DNA of 64,000 nt. Source: Dendrocalamus latiflorus (taxonomy: Eukaryota; Streptophyta; Magnoliopsida; Poales; Poaceae). Below are positions 22,701 through 33,732 of the stretch, piece by piece (within the stretch, counting starts at the first letter, position 1; every line of letters begins with the position of its first letter). Under the pieces are notes generated by a model. The model was not told the origin of the DNA. It did no database searches and was given only the letters and a program-made list of their open reading frames with translations. Where the stretch lies: assembly GCA_017311315.1 (NCBI GenBank), contig CM029654.1, positions 10,537,448-10,601,447 on the forward strand, in the 5' to 3' direction. The translations under genes and the position numbers were made by a program.

Positions 22701-23450
22701 AAATAAGCCCGGGAAGCCAAACATTACCCCTGATCTGACATTTCACTGGATGTGGCACATGGGACTAGTGGGTCTACAATCTATAGCAGCCATGAATATT
22801 GATTTCACCTGCTTCTAGTTGCGAGTTGTCACTGTAATTTTGGCTATTTTCTCTCACGTTCCAAGTGCGACAAATGTTAGTTGTGAATTGAATTCAACGT
22901 GGCTGCGCTGTAACGCCAAGCTGTGAACCCTCATGGCATTCACCAAATGTGATAAACTGGGCTTTGTTTATGATCAGATCAACAAAACTTCCGGAATGTA
23001 TTTAAAATTCAGTGCCATGTGGCTAAATTCCGGCCTGAGGCGAGCGGCGAGGCATCTGGCCTGAGGTGGCGGCTGCGGCGGTGGTGCCGTGCGCAGATAG
23101 GGTGGCGACGGCGGTGCTGCGCGCAGATGGGGCGGCGCCCTCGGCAGCGAGGAGATGAAGCGAACAAGAAAAGGCGAGAGATGCACCGGATCGACTTTTG
23201 CCCGCAATCGATCCGTGCGGCGGGATGCGGTAGGGGCAGGTTGGCTAAAAAAAAAAAAATAGTATACCGAATTCTTTTATAACTTAAGATATAACTTAAG
23301 GACTATGATATATGATTTTTCTTAAAAAATCATGGCTTCTTCGTCATTATTTTGAGCGGCTTATCGGGATGGACTTTTTAAAACGGTTTATCGATATTCG
23401 ATTTATTTACACAAACATTTACGCTAGAACCAAAAATCATAAGCCACAGT
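22701..23450. other. Intergenic DNA with a GC-rich patch
   Basis: No gene is supported. A GC-rich block at 23030-23240 with GGTGGCG/GGCGGCG words has open frames on both strands, but these look compositional. Confidence 0.5.
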
Positions 23451-23455
23451 TAAAA
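23325..23455. repeat. Dispersed repeat copy A2
   Basis: A diverged relative of 15785-15960 sharing the GCGG(C/T)TTATC and ATTCGATT words in the same order. It abuts the MULE at 23460. Confidence 0.45.
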
Positions 23456-23459
23456 AGAA

Positions 23460-24454
23460 GGGAAAATTTGTTCAGTACCACTGAAAGGTGACCACTTTCG
23501 GAAAATACCACTAAAAATTTGGGGTTCCGAAAATTACCACCGAAAGATGCATTTTTCTTCGGGATTTAGCATTTTGGACAAAAATACCCCTCCTCCCTCA
23601 CCTTCCTCTCCCTCCTGCCGCCGCCCCGTCCGCGCCTCTCTCTTCCCCCACGGCTCTGCCGCCGGTCTCCCCGCCTCTCCCTCCTCATGCCGCTCGCCTC
23701 CTCCCTCTCCGCGCGCCCCATCCCCGCCGCCGTTGCCTACCTCCGCCCCACCTCCCTGCGCCTCCTCCTCCTCCTTTCCCCGCTCCCCCGCGTCCGGCCG
23801 AACCCCGCCGCCGCCAGCGCCACCTCTTCCTCAAGCGATCTCCCCTCGATTCCTTGCGTGGAGAGCATCACCTCGACGGCCCGAAGCTCCCCCAACCTTC
23901 GCCCGGAGCTGCCTTTCGCCCCAGGCCGCCGGCGCCACGGACTTCCTCGCGTCGCCCTTGGTCCCCGCCGTCGGCCCACCTCGGCACACCTCCGGCCTGG
24001 CCAGCTGCACGGTGAGAATCCTAGTATCTTCCACCAGCTCGTGCTTCCCTACTTTCCTTCCTCCCTCCACGCCGGCGGCCTGAGGAAGAGGTGGCGCTGG
24101 CGGCGGCGGGGTTCGGTCGGACGCGGGGGAGCGGGGAAAGGAGGAGGAGGAGGCGCAGGGAGGTGGGGCGGAGGTAGGCAACGGCGGCGGGGATGGGGCG
24201 CGCGGAGAGGGAGGAGGCGAGCGGCATGAGGAGGGAGAGGCGGGGAGACCGGCGGCAGAGCCGTGGGGGAAGAGAGAGGCGCGGACGGGGCGGCGGCAGG
24301 AGGGAGAGGAAGGTGAGGGAGGAGGGGTATTTTTGTCCAAAATGCTAAATCCCGAAGAAAAATGCATCTTTCGGTGGTAATTTTCGGAACCCCAAATTTT
24401 TAGTGGTATTTTCCGAAAGCGGTCACCTTTCAGTGGTACTGAACAAATTTTCCC
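23460..24454. mobile_element. Young non-autonomous MULE, 995 bp, with 374-bp inverted repeats
   Basis: The left arm 23460-23833 and right arm 24081-24454 are reverse complements over 374 bp with only two mismatches that I could find. Ends are GGGAAAATTTGTTC. A perfect 9-bp direct repeat TAAAAAGAA flanks the element (23451-23459 and 24455-24463), the mark of Mutator-type insertion. The inner half of each arm is GC-rich and open in frame, so both strands give the same proline/serine-rich peptide. The 247-bp centre is unique. It carries no transposase. Confidence 0.95.
23834..24080. other. Unique centre of the 995-bp MULE
   Basis: 247 bp of GC-rich sequence between the arms, possibly an acquired host fragment as in Pack-MULEs. 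It contains a GTGAGAATC donor-like site near 24010. I do not recognise the source. Confidence 0.5.
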
Positions 24455-24529
24455 TAAAAAGAATCCACTCTATAAGCCTTCTTAGTCTGCTATTTTGTTA
24501 ATACTATTTTTTGCTTTTTAAAAAAGGGT

Positions 24530-25645
24530 TGTGACGAGGATATAATAATTCTCTAATTATTACATCATTATATTATTTGAATATACCCTTTATCGATAAA
24601 GGGGAGATTCCGCAAGATAGTCGTAAGTCTTACTACGATTACTCTTTGGTCGTAAGTATGTCTATGATACATAGTCGTAAGTCCTACTGCGACTACTCGA
24701 TGGTCGTAAGTCTATCTACGATCACATAGTAGTAAGTCCTACTGCGACTACTCCTTGGTCGTAAGTCTGTCTATGACCACATAGTCATAAGTCCTACTAC
24801 GACTACTCAATAGCCGTAAGTCTGTTTACAACCACATAGTCATAAGTCTTACTATAACTACTCGATGATTGTAAGTCTGTCTACGACTACATAGTCATAA
24901 GTCCTATTGCGACAACTACTTGGTTGTAAGTCTCTTTACGACTACATAATCATAAGTTTTACTGTGACTACTCCTTGGTCGTAATTCTCTCTATGAATGC
25001 ATAGTTGTAAGTCTTGCTGCGACTACTCCTTAGCCGTAAGTCTTGCTGCGACTACCCCTTAGCCGTAAGTCTATTTACAACCACATAATCGTAAGTCTTA
25101 CTGCGACTACTCCTTGATCATAAGTCTTTCTACGACCATGTACTCATAAAATGTCTTACATCTAGTCGTAGACTTTCCTATGAATAACATATCTAGTGCC
25201 TCGTAGAATCATCTGTGCCTCGTAGAATCATCTGACAAGTCAGTTAGAATGTGCACTTATCTTTAATAACCGCACATGATCTCTCTGACAAGAACCGTTG
25301 TATAGCGAACCGCCCTCATATCTCTCTGACAATAACTCCCAGTGGACAGTTATCATCTGAACCGTTGGGATGTCTTTTGGCGTAAGACAATTGCCGTCAT
25401 TTGGTCAACTATATAAAGGATTACGTTGGAGGAGTAGGGGGAGAGGAGATCCAAGCAAGAGATAGTGTAAGGCATTTTTCATTACACATTTTGTAATTTT
25501 CTTTTTGAGCAAGAGCAACACAGGGTTATTATTCTCTCAGGAGAAGGTCCGAACCTGTATAAAAATTCATGTGTCTTCCTTCTGTATTATCAGATCTTAG
25601 TGATAAGAGTTTTCTTTAATCTAAATAAATTATACATAACATTGA
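24530..25645 (+). mobile_element. LTR-like block with promoter and tandem array
   Basis: The region starts with TGTGACGAGGATAT and contains a 60-bp tandem array. It then has CTATATAAAGG near 25410, followed by a GGAGAGGAGATCCAAGC leader-like stretch and a T-rich end. This is the composition of many grass LTRs. Both ends and a target duplication are uncertain, and no pol sequence is adjacent, so a solo LTR is inferred. Confidence 0.5.
24612..25150 (+). repeat. 60-bp tandem array built from two 30-bp halves
   Basis: TCGTAAGTC recurs about every 30 bp, alternating with CTACTGCGACTACT and CTATGACCACAT-type spacers, for about nine 60-bp units. Copies decay toward the right. The array repeats a GTAAGT splice-donor-like word many times. 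Confidence 0.85.
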
Positions 25646-27014
25646 TATTAAAATAGTGACAAGTTGATACTTATATAAGCTCATGAACTTTCTTCTCTCT
25701 TCCCATTCACAAAAGAGTTGACGCCAGTATCAAGCAAATTTGTTTATTTGAGTATCCTAATGTTGGTCACGCAAATCGATGCACTATTTGTGTAAACAAT
25801 TAGGAATAGATCACAGTGCTTTTTTCTGTGAGCCTAGAAGTCAACCAACATGCGTGAGAATTTTAACCCGTCATTCTTATTCTTCCAAGTTCCAATGATG
25901 CACACGATGTGCACATCTCTGTTTTTCTATTCCTAAATCTTAAGCAACTGATGGGACTGAGATAGTGCTGATACCTAATTAGCGGATGCATTGATCTAGC
26001 CATGATTTGCATACAAGTTGCTACTCCAGGATTCGACGGTGGCGTGGATACAGCATCAACCTAACTTCAAAAGAATTTTAAATACAATGCCAGTATACGA
26101 CTCTGCAGGGAATCCAAAGAAAAAAGTTGCCGCAGATGAGCAGTTGAGCTCTCGTCTCTTTGATGGAAGCAGATTAGAGGCAAACAGTGTGTTTGCCTTT
26201 AGGTGATTTGGGTCCATCCGATCAAGAAATGAATGGATCAGATCTCCACTGATACAGTACAAGGACCACAGCACAGAATGATACAGTGAATGAACAGTGT
26301 TTTTTGAACAGCGGAATCTGAGCAGTACCCTTGAAAGTCGAGAAATGAAGGAGTACGATTCCATTCAGGCTCCAATTCAGCATGTGACAGAACAAGAATC
26401 GATGTGCAAAAGTCGAGAAACTCATAGAACCGAAAAGAAAAAGAATAAACAAGCATATAACTAACCACCGTTGCCATCTGCATAGGAAGTGGAAGCCAAA
26501 ATGTCAAAGCTGCGTCGTGCTACTGCTCCATCACAGGGAAGCAAAACATGCACCTCGAATGCGCTCTCAAACCGGCGATTAACTACCAGCTGCAGAGAAT
26601 ATTCCCAGTTAAGTTAACCTTACCGACAAACCGGCACCAAGTAGAAAGTCTTAAAAGAAAGAGAGGTAATTAACGTGAGTGACCAAAATGTTAACGTGAG
26701 AGGTAATTAACGAGAGAGGTTACTCACGGTCTAAGGCTGAGCTGAGCAAGAGACAGAGGTAATAGGTGATGTTAGTGATATGCTTTAGAGATAATTATAA
26801 AAATAATTATATCATTTTTATGTTTATGAACTTTTAGATAACATGTTATTATATTTCTTGAATGAATTATCATTTATAAAGGTCAGCAACTATGTGACTT
26901 GTTGGCGAATCTCTTTATTTATGATATAATATCATTATAAAAGATCTCTGATCGGATGTCACTGGTTGGAATACTAGCAACTTACTGGTCAACACATGTA
27001 TTGATTGATGACCA
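25646..27014. other. Intergenic DNA
   Basis: About 1.4 kb with no supported gene. Short open frames show no known domain. A local GAGAGGTAATTAACG phrase is repeated near 26660-26720. Confidence 0.5.
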
Positions 27015-27022
27015 CGTTTCAT

Positions 27023-27251
27023 CAGGGGCGGAGCCCAATGGAGGGGAGGGGGTTCCCAGGAACCCGGGTCCAAATTTTTTTTAGTTATTACTAGTAAACA
27101 TTCACCCTTTGTGCACCCCCTTGGTCCAATATAGTGTACCCTAGCCCAACAAATACCCTCACTCGCCCTGTCCAGCCCATTCTCCCGCCGTCCTATGCTC
27201 CCACGCGCGGCCCGTTGCACCCCCCTCCGTTTTGCTCTAGCTCCGCCACTG
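27023..27251. mobile_element. hAT-type MITE, 229 bp, with 8-bp target duplication
   Basis: The left end CAGGGGCGGAGCC and the reverse complement of the right end CAGTGGCGGAGCTAG form short inverted repeats. An exact 8-bp direct repeat CGTTTCAT flanks it (27015-27022 and 27252-27259), as produced by hAT transposases. It has no coding capacity. Confidence 0.9.
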
Positions 27252-27580
27252 CGTTTCATCGGTTATAGATATGTGGATATTAAATCAATAATATGTACAC
27301 ATATTAGAGAACATGATGTTGGATTGACCCACCTTAAAAAACTGTTGAGATTGTTATATTTTATGTGTTATCAGTTGCTCTCAAGCAATGATGATGTATA
27401 ATCATTGTACCTGAGATCGACATAGTTTGCTATATATGTAATAGTGCACTTAGGGGCTACCAAATGCTACTTCGTAACTGGGTAGTCATATATCTAACAG
27501 AAGTGGATGATCTTTGGAGAAGAGAAGCTCCTCCTCAATGAAATCAATGACTAGGACATCTGTTGATTTTCTAATAAAGG
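27252..27580. other. AT-rich spacer left of the gypsy element
   Basis: No gene is supported. The gypsy element at 27586 splits a sequence that resumes at 38401, so the last part of this spacer may be 5' sequence of the LINE found there. Confidence 0.45.
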
Positions 27581-27585
27581 GGAAC

Positions 27586-27834
27586 TGTTGTAGGGGTGGC
27601 CCCCACCTAAACCCAGCAGACCTGTTAGAAGGTTATAAGGCCCAGAATAGGCCATGTGTAATGACATAAGTGCCCCTGAAGGGGATACTCAGATGTAAGG
27701 GTATAACTGTAAAAGCACTCCCCATGTGTGTATATATATGGAATACAGGCCATGGGAAAGCCCAAGCCATTACGATCACTCTCTCCCAACTCTCCACTAC
27801 GATCTCTCTCTCTGTTTGGTCTGTAACCACAACA
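27586..27834 (+). repeat. Gypsy 5' LTR
   Basis: It starts TGTTGTAGGGGTGG and ends CCACAACA. It contains TATATATATGG near 27730 as a likely core promoter. Confidence 0.95.
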
Positions 27835-27853
27835 GTTGGCGCCGTCCGTGGGG
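27835..27853 (+). promoter_or_regulatory. Gypsy primer-binding site
   Basis: TTGGCGCCGTCCGTGGGGA begins one base after the LTR. The TGGCGCCGT start matches the 3' end of plant tRNA-Asp and related tRNAs, as in many plant gypsy elements. The exact tRNA is not certain. Confidence 0.8.
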
Positions 27854-27885
27854 AGGACAGGAGCAAGCCTGAAGTCCGAAGAAGG

Positions 27886-29590
27886 ATGGCACCGAAACAA
27901 GCCTCGTCGGCGGCGGCGAAGGGAAAGAAGGCGGCTGGGTCGGAGCGTCGGAGGGGTACTAGGGCTTCGGCATCGGCTGTTGCGGGCGCGGGCGACGACG
28001 CAGGCACGATGGTCGAGGACGTCGACGCTCGCGCCACGACGACCGACCTCGCCACCGGCGCTGCGACGGCCGACCCCACCACCGGCGCTGCGACGGCCGA
28101 CCCCGCCACCGGCGCTGCGGCAACCAACCTCGCCGCCCTCGCCGCAACGCTCGCCGGTAGCGCGGATCAGGCGGTTGGAGGTAGCCACAACGGAGCGGCC
28201 GGTAGCTCGGGAGCTCGCGGGGCGACCGTACCTGTGCCGATCCGTCCGCTGGGCGTGCCGGCGGCCCCGCCCACGCAGGCGGTGGAAGGCGCCCTGCTGG
28301 CGGCCCTCAAAGTGTTCCAGCAGGAGCTAGGGGATCTTCGGGGGGCTGTCCGAGACATACAAGAGGCTCGGAGCCAGCAGGCCACGCCGGTGGTCGCGCC
28401 AGAGCCCACGCCGGAAAGGGCGGACAGCCGTGACGCCCCCACATTCAGCCGCGTGCCGCTGCGACGCGTCGATCCAGAGTCCCCGCTTTTGGCAGGGCTA
28501 CAGCAGGCGGCGTGGCCCGAAGACTTCAAATTTCCCAGTGTCATTGAGCCCTATAAAGGCGACACGGACCCCCGCGAGTTCGTGCACGTATACGAAACCG
28601 CAATCGAGGCTGCGGGCGGAGATGACACCACCAAGGCGAAGGGACTCCCCCTCGCGTTGCAAGGAGTGGCGCTTTCCTGGTTTTTTTACCATAGAGCCAA
28701 CCTCCATCTACGCATGGGAGCAGATCCGCGACTGCCTCCACAACAACTTTCAAGGAAATTATGTTGAGCGGGTCGACGCGGGCCAGCTCTTCGCTGTGAA
28801 GCAGGAACCTTCGGAGAGCCTCCGGGACTATTTCAAACGCTTCGCGAAGATACGTTGTCAAGTCAAGGACGTCAATGAGACAACCATCATCAACGCGGCC
28901 ATACAGGGCCTCCGCCCGGGCCCCCTGGCCGAGTACAACACGCGCAAGCCTATCAAGACAGTCGCCAAGCTCTTCGACAAAATGGAGGGGTATGCACGGG
29001 CTGAGGAGGATGCAAGGAGGCGCGACGCCCCTGCCCCCGACCTCGCCCAAGCAAAACGCTTGCCATGCGAGGAGAAGGCGGGCGATGATTCCCCGAAGCA
29101 GGGCCACAGTCGACAACCCCGGGAGGACACTCCCGGAGGCGGCGGCCCCGGGGAGCAGGAAGGCTCGTCAAGGAGCAGGCGCAAGCCCCGGCGTCACCAG
29201 CGCATACCACAAAAGGCCCGCCATGTCCTCGGCATCGGAAACGCCCTTCGAGAGCTGGCCCCCGTATTGTGGAAAGAGGGCCGGGGATGTGAAGGCGGAC
29301 CCGGTCAGGACGAGCGGCCCCGAGCGGAGCAAGAGCTTCGGGATTACGGCAAGTGGTGCGAGGTGCATGGTTACGGCGATCACACTACGAAGGTGTGCAC
29401 CGCGGTCATGGAACTGCGACGGGTGATGGCCGAATCTCGGGCCTCACCTCCCAAGCCCCTCGCCGAAGTCCATGAGCGGCAGCCAAGAGGTGACCCCCTG
29501 CGAGCCTCTGCCAAAGAAGACGTGCGGCACCGCGCCATTAGCGTCATTACCGGAGGCTCATTATCAGGGGCCCCATTGGGGCAGTCATAG
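27886..29590 (+). pseudogene. Gypsy gag, one frameshift
   Basis: It opens at the ATG at 27886 (MAPKQASSAAAKGKK). An Ala/Thr-rich N-terminus contains a threefold repeat of ATADP(A/T)TGA. The retrotransposon gag domain follows (EDFKFPSVIEPYKGDTDPRE). A run of seven T near 28680 shifts the frame: the protein continues in the next frame with IEPTSIYAWEQIRDC, then SLRDYFKRFAKIR and a basic tail with a late CxxH-like segment (WCEVHGYGDHTTKVC). The TAG at 29588-29590 closes it in the same frame as the downstream protease. It would form the virus-like particle shell. Confidence 0.9.
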
Positions 29591-31558
29591 CCGTGGGTGC
29601 CACCCCGCAACATCACCTTCACCCTGGATGACGCCAGGGGTGTGGAGTTCCCTCACCAAGACCCTTTAGTCATACAGGCCCACATTGCGGGCCATGACGT
29701 CAGGCGCATCCTTGTCGACGGGGGGAGCTCTGCGAACATTCTGTTCGCGGGGGCCCTCGCCCGTATGGGAATCCCCCGAAGCCGCTTAGAGCAGCTAGGA
29801 GCTCCGCTTCAAGGTTTCGGAGGCCAACCGCTGGAGGCCATAGAACACGTGTCCCTTCCAGTTACATTCCGCCAGGGGGAAAACGCCCGAAGCGCGCACG
29901 TCATCTTCGACGTCGTAGATATCCCGCACCCTTACAACGTCATATTGGGACGGCCCGCCATCAACTCCCTCAAGGCGATCCCGCACCACGCGTTCTTATG
30001 TATGAAGCTCCCAGGCCCCGTGGGTGTGATCACTGTCTTCGGCGACCAGGACCTTGCTAGACGCGTCGAAGCCAGCAGCTGGGACTTGCAATGCCCGGTG
30101 CACGTCCTCCTAGACATGCTCGGCGACACGCCCTCCGCGCCGGGATGGACGCCTAAGCCTCGGCCCGAAGGTGAAGTCAAAAAGTTGTCGCTCCAGGCGG
30201 ACGGGCAGTTTGTGTCCATTGGCAAGGGGCTCCCTGCGGAGGTCGAGCGAGACCTACTCCGAGTGCTTCAGAACAACGCCGACATTTTTGCATGGTCGCC
30301 GGAGGACATTAAGGGCGTAGACCGTGCAGTGATCGAGCGTCGCTTGGCGGTCCGCCCTGACGCCAAGATGGTCAAGCAGAAGCTTCGCCGTATGTCCATG
30401 GATCGGCAGCAGGCGGCCAAGGTGGAGGTGGCGAAGCTCCTTCGGGCCGGGGTCATTCGCGAGGTCCATCACCCAGAGTGGCTCGCCAATCCCGTATTGG
30501 TCAAAAAGGCCAGCGGGGCCTGGCGTATGTGCATCGACTTCACGGCGCTCAACAAGGCGTGCCCAAAGGACAATTACCCCTTGCCATGCATTGACCAACG
30601 GGTTGACGCTACCGCCGGGTGTGAGCTAATGAGTTTCCTGGATGCTTACTCTAGCTACCATCAGGTATACATGGCCGAAGACGACGAGGACAAGACCAGT
30701 TTCATCACACCGATTGGGACCTTCTGCTTCGTCAGGATGCCCTTCGGTTTGAAGAACGCAGGCGCTACCTTTACCCGCCTCATCGCCCTTGCCCTCGCCG
30801 CCCAACTCGGGAGGAACGTGGAAGCCTACGTCGACGACGTGGTAGTCAAAATCCGGCAGCTCGCTCTGCATGGCCAGGATCTCCAGGAGACCTTCGATAA
30901 CCTCAGGAAGGCCGGCATCAAGCTCAACCCTGACAAATGCGTCTTCGGTGTCCAGGCGGGCAAATTACTTGGCTTCCTCGTGTCCGGACGGGGCATCCAG
31001 GCGAATCCCGATAAAGTTGAGGCCATCCTGGATATGGAGCCACCCAAGATGGCGAGGGAGGTCCAGAGGCTGGCGGGCTGCATGGCGGCCCTAAGCCGCT
31101 TCCTATCTAAGGCAGCGGAACGGGGTCTACCATTCTTTAAGACACTCCGCGGGTGCGACAGATTCCGGTGGGACAGCGATTGTGCGGAGGCCTTCAACGA
31201 GCTCAAGAAGCACCTGGCGAGCCTCCCCACTCTGGTCGCCCCAACACCAAAGGCTCCCCTCTTGCTTTACCTGGCCGCGTCGGCTACAGCAGTCAGTGCC
31301 GTCCTCGTCCTAGAGGAAGGCGCCATACAGCGGCCCGTATACTTCGTCTCCGAAGCCCTCCAAGGCGCCAAGACGAGATATACGAAGCTCGAAAAGCTTG
31401 CTTACGCATTGGTCATGGCCTCCAGGAAGCTCCGACATTATTTTTTGGCCCACCCGATCACAGTGCCCTCCTCGTTCCCCCTAGCGGAGATGTTACACAA
31501 TAAGGAATCCACGGGCGCATCGGCAAGTGGGCTGCCGAGCTCGCCCCGTTCTCCCTGA
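29591..31558 (+). pseudogene. Gypsy protease, reverse transcriptase and first RNase H
   Basis: In order: aspartic protease with ILVDGGSSANILF, RT with VLVKKASGAWRMCIDFTALN, the FCFVRMPFGLKNAGATF block and the AYVDDVVVK active site, and then RNase H starting near APLLLYLAASATAVSAVL. The protein is in the frame that follows the gag stop. A one-base loss near 31513 shifts the frame just after the LHNKESTG segment. RT and RNase H copy element RNA into DNA in the cytoplasmic particle. All major catalytic motifs before the shift are visible. Confidence 0.93.
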
Positions 31559-31559
31559 C

Positions 31560-32175
31560 ATACGCCTCGCGGACGGCAATCAAATCTCAAGTCCTCGCCG
31601 ACTTCGTCGCAGAATGGACTCCGCCGGCTCAGCCCGCTCAGAAGCGCGACGACCCGGTCTGGACCCTCACCATAGATGGGGATTACGGCGTCGCGGGCGT
31701 GGGTGTAGGCGTGGTAATTGTCACACCCGAGGGGCAGCGCCTATCGTACTTGGCGCGCCTCGCGTTTCCGGCCACCAACAACACAACTGAGTATGAAGCA
31801 CTACTCTTCGGCCTAACCAAGCTCAAGGCAATCGGTGCGTGGCGAGTGCTCGTCCGCACGGACTCGCGTTTGGTGGCCGGCCACGTAGACAAGTCATATC
31901 AGGCCAAGAACCCTGAGCTGGCTAAATACCTCGCCGCCGTAAGAGCAAGGGAAAGGCATTTCTTGGGCATTACGGTCAAGGCCATCCCTCGTGCGGAAAA
32001 TGAGCAGGCCGACGCTCTCGCGAAGGCGGCCAGCCAGCAGTTGCCACCCCCTGACGAGGCGTTTTACGAAGTATTGCCGCAGGCGGCCATTGCGCAGGAC
32101 AACCGGGACGCGGCTCTCGTTGACCACGTCGTCCAGCAGGGCGACTGGCGAGAGCCCATCTTCAATTTCCTATAG
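31560..32175 (+). pseudogene. Second RNase H domain of the gypsy element
   Basis: After the frameshift near 31513 a second RNase H fold follows, with WTLTIDGDYGVAGVGVGVV, NNTTEYEALLFGL, VRTDSRLVAGHV and a late AENEQADALAKAA aspartate motif. A duplicated RNase H of this kind downstream of the first one is a known Tat-lineage feature. In the usual first catalytic block (DG[S/A]) the residue after DG is D. The in-frame TAG at 32173-32175 separates it from integrase. Confidence 0.88.
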
Positions 32176-33366
32176 GGCATCGCCGAGCCAGAGGACCATG
32201 CCAAGCTCCGGCGTCTGCAACACCGTGCCAGATCCTTCCAGGTGTTTGAAGGGACGCTCTACAAGCAGGGAGTATGTGCACCGCTCCTACGCTGCCTCTC
32301 CCGCGAAGAAGGGAAGAAGCTCCTAGCGGAGACCCACGCGGGGGCATGCGGGTCTCACCTCGCGCCGAGATCATTGGTCAGCAAGGCGTTCAGGCAAGGC
32401 TTTTACTGGCCGACTGCCATCACTGACGCCCAGGACCTCGTGCGTCGGTGCCAGGGGTGCCAGTGGATGGGGCGCATCATCCGCAGGCCCCCGACGAACC
32501 TCAATCCTATCCCCCCGGTGTGGCCGTTGGCACGCTGGGGCGTCGACATCGTGGGACTGCTCCCCCGAGCCCCAACGGACCTGCGGTTCGTGGTAGTCGC
32601 GCTGGAATACTTTTCCAGGTGGCCGGAGGCGGTAGCCCTAGCCAAGATAACCTCGGCGGCCATGCAGCGCTTCCTCTGGCAGAACATCATATGTCGCTTC
32701 GGCGTGCCCAGGGAACTCACCGTTGACAACGGCTTGCAGTTTGATGCCGCCCCATTCAAGGAGTTCTGTGGCGACATGGGCATCACGATTCGGTTCGCCT
32801 CGGTTGGGCACCCTCAGTCCAACGGAGCAGTCGAAAGGGCGAACGATGCCATCTCTATCGCCGTCAAAAAACGCCTAGTCGGGCTGCCGAAGGGCAGGTG
32901 GCCGAGCGAGCTTCACAGCGTCCTCTGGTCCCTTCGCACAATGGTAACATGCCCAACGGGATTCACGCCCTTCAAGCTTCTTTTTGGTGATGAGGCGGTG
33001 ACGCCTGAAGAAATCAAGGCTGGATCGCGGAGGGTTCTCATCCAAGCGCCCAACGACGAGAGTCGCGTGTCCTTGGACCTCCTCGACGGGGCGCGAGCGA
33101 GCGCAGCCCAACATGTCGAAAAGTACGCACGACAGACAGTACGTACTCGAGACCGGTCCGTATATCCGCGAAGGTTCAAGGCCGGGGATCTTGTCCTTAG
33201 AACGGCACTCCACGCGGAGACCGTTGGCAAGTTGGAGTCCAAGTGGGAAGGTCCATACATTGTGGCTGAAGCATTACAGAAGGGAGCGTATCGCCTCGCC
33301 ACACTTGAGGGACAAACTCTCCGCCACACATGGAACGGGGACAAGTTGCAGCGATATTACGCCTAG
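32176..33366 (+). CDS. Gypsy integrase
   Basis: This is the integrase part of pol, in the same frame as the second RNase H and separated from it by a single TAG. It has the HHCC zinc-binding segment (HAGACGSH ... CQGCQW). The D,D,E core follows, with WGVDIVGLLP, LTVDNGLQFD and PQSNGAVERAND. A C-terminal basic region with GDLVLR and KWEGPYIV follows. It ends at 33366. All three catalytic acidic residues are present, so this part looks intact over 374 codons from 32242. It would insert the DNA copy into chromosomes. Confidence 0.92.
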   Translation, partial: GIAEPEDHAKLRRLQHRARSFQVFEGTLYKQGVCAPLLRCLSREEGKKLLAETHAGACGSHLAPRSLVSKAFRQGFYWPTAITDAQDLVRRCQGCQWMGRIIRRPPTNLNPIPPVWPLARWGVDIVGLLPRAPTDLRFVVVALEYFSRWPEAVALAKITSAAMQRFLWQNIICRFGVPRELTVDNGLQFDAAPFKEFCGDMGITIRFASVGHPQSNGAVERANDAISIAVKKRLVGLPKGRWPSELHSVLWSLRTMVTCPTGFTPFKLLFGDEAVTPEEIKAGSRRVLIQAPNDESRVSLDLLDGARASAAQHVEKYARQTVRTRDRSVYPRRFKAGDLVLRTALHAETVGKLESKWEGPYIVAEALQKGAYRLATLEGQTLRHTWNGDKLQRYYA

Positions 33367-33732
33367 ATGCAGGACGAAGGTTATAATGGCATCAGCCCCT
33401 CCTTGTATGATGCTCGCCCATGCAAACGGGAATTCAATAAAGCTCGCTATTTCCAAAAATAGTATTACCTGGCCGCAATGTGCAGAGGATCCCCCCGCGC
33501 GTCTACGGATTCTAAATGAGACGCAGCAGGGGGCGCCCGTGCGCGCACTCTCCGGAGTATAAACAAGACGCGAATCCCACGCACGCACAGGCGTTGCTCC
33601 TATGCGTACGCGAAGTATAACAAGCAGCATACAATATTAAGAGCGGGTGCTACTTCAATTTTCCACAAAAAATGCCGGGGTTACATGACCACAAGAAGGA
33701 GCGCGTAGTACACCGCTCCCCTAACCAACCGC

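Noticed and set aside
23547..24367. Two 178-codon proline/serine-rich proteins on opposite strands
   Set aside because: They are the same inverted-repeat sequence read twice; no evidence of a real protein.
24612..25150. Second CRISPR-like periodic array
   Set aside because: The spacers are themselves repeats, and the context is an LTR-like block.
26018..26507. Possible small genes between the LTR-like block and the hAT MITE
   Set aside because: Short, no domain, no splice or promoter context, both strands equally open.
29168..29426. Antisense genes over gypsy gag
   Set aside because: They are shadow frames of GC-rich gag without domains.
30626..31230. Minus-strand frames opposite gypsy RT
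   Set aside because: The plus strand has clear RT motifs; the minus frames have none.
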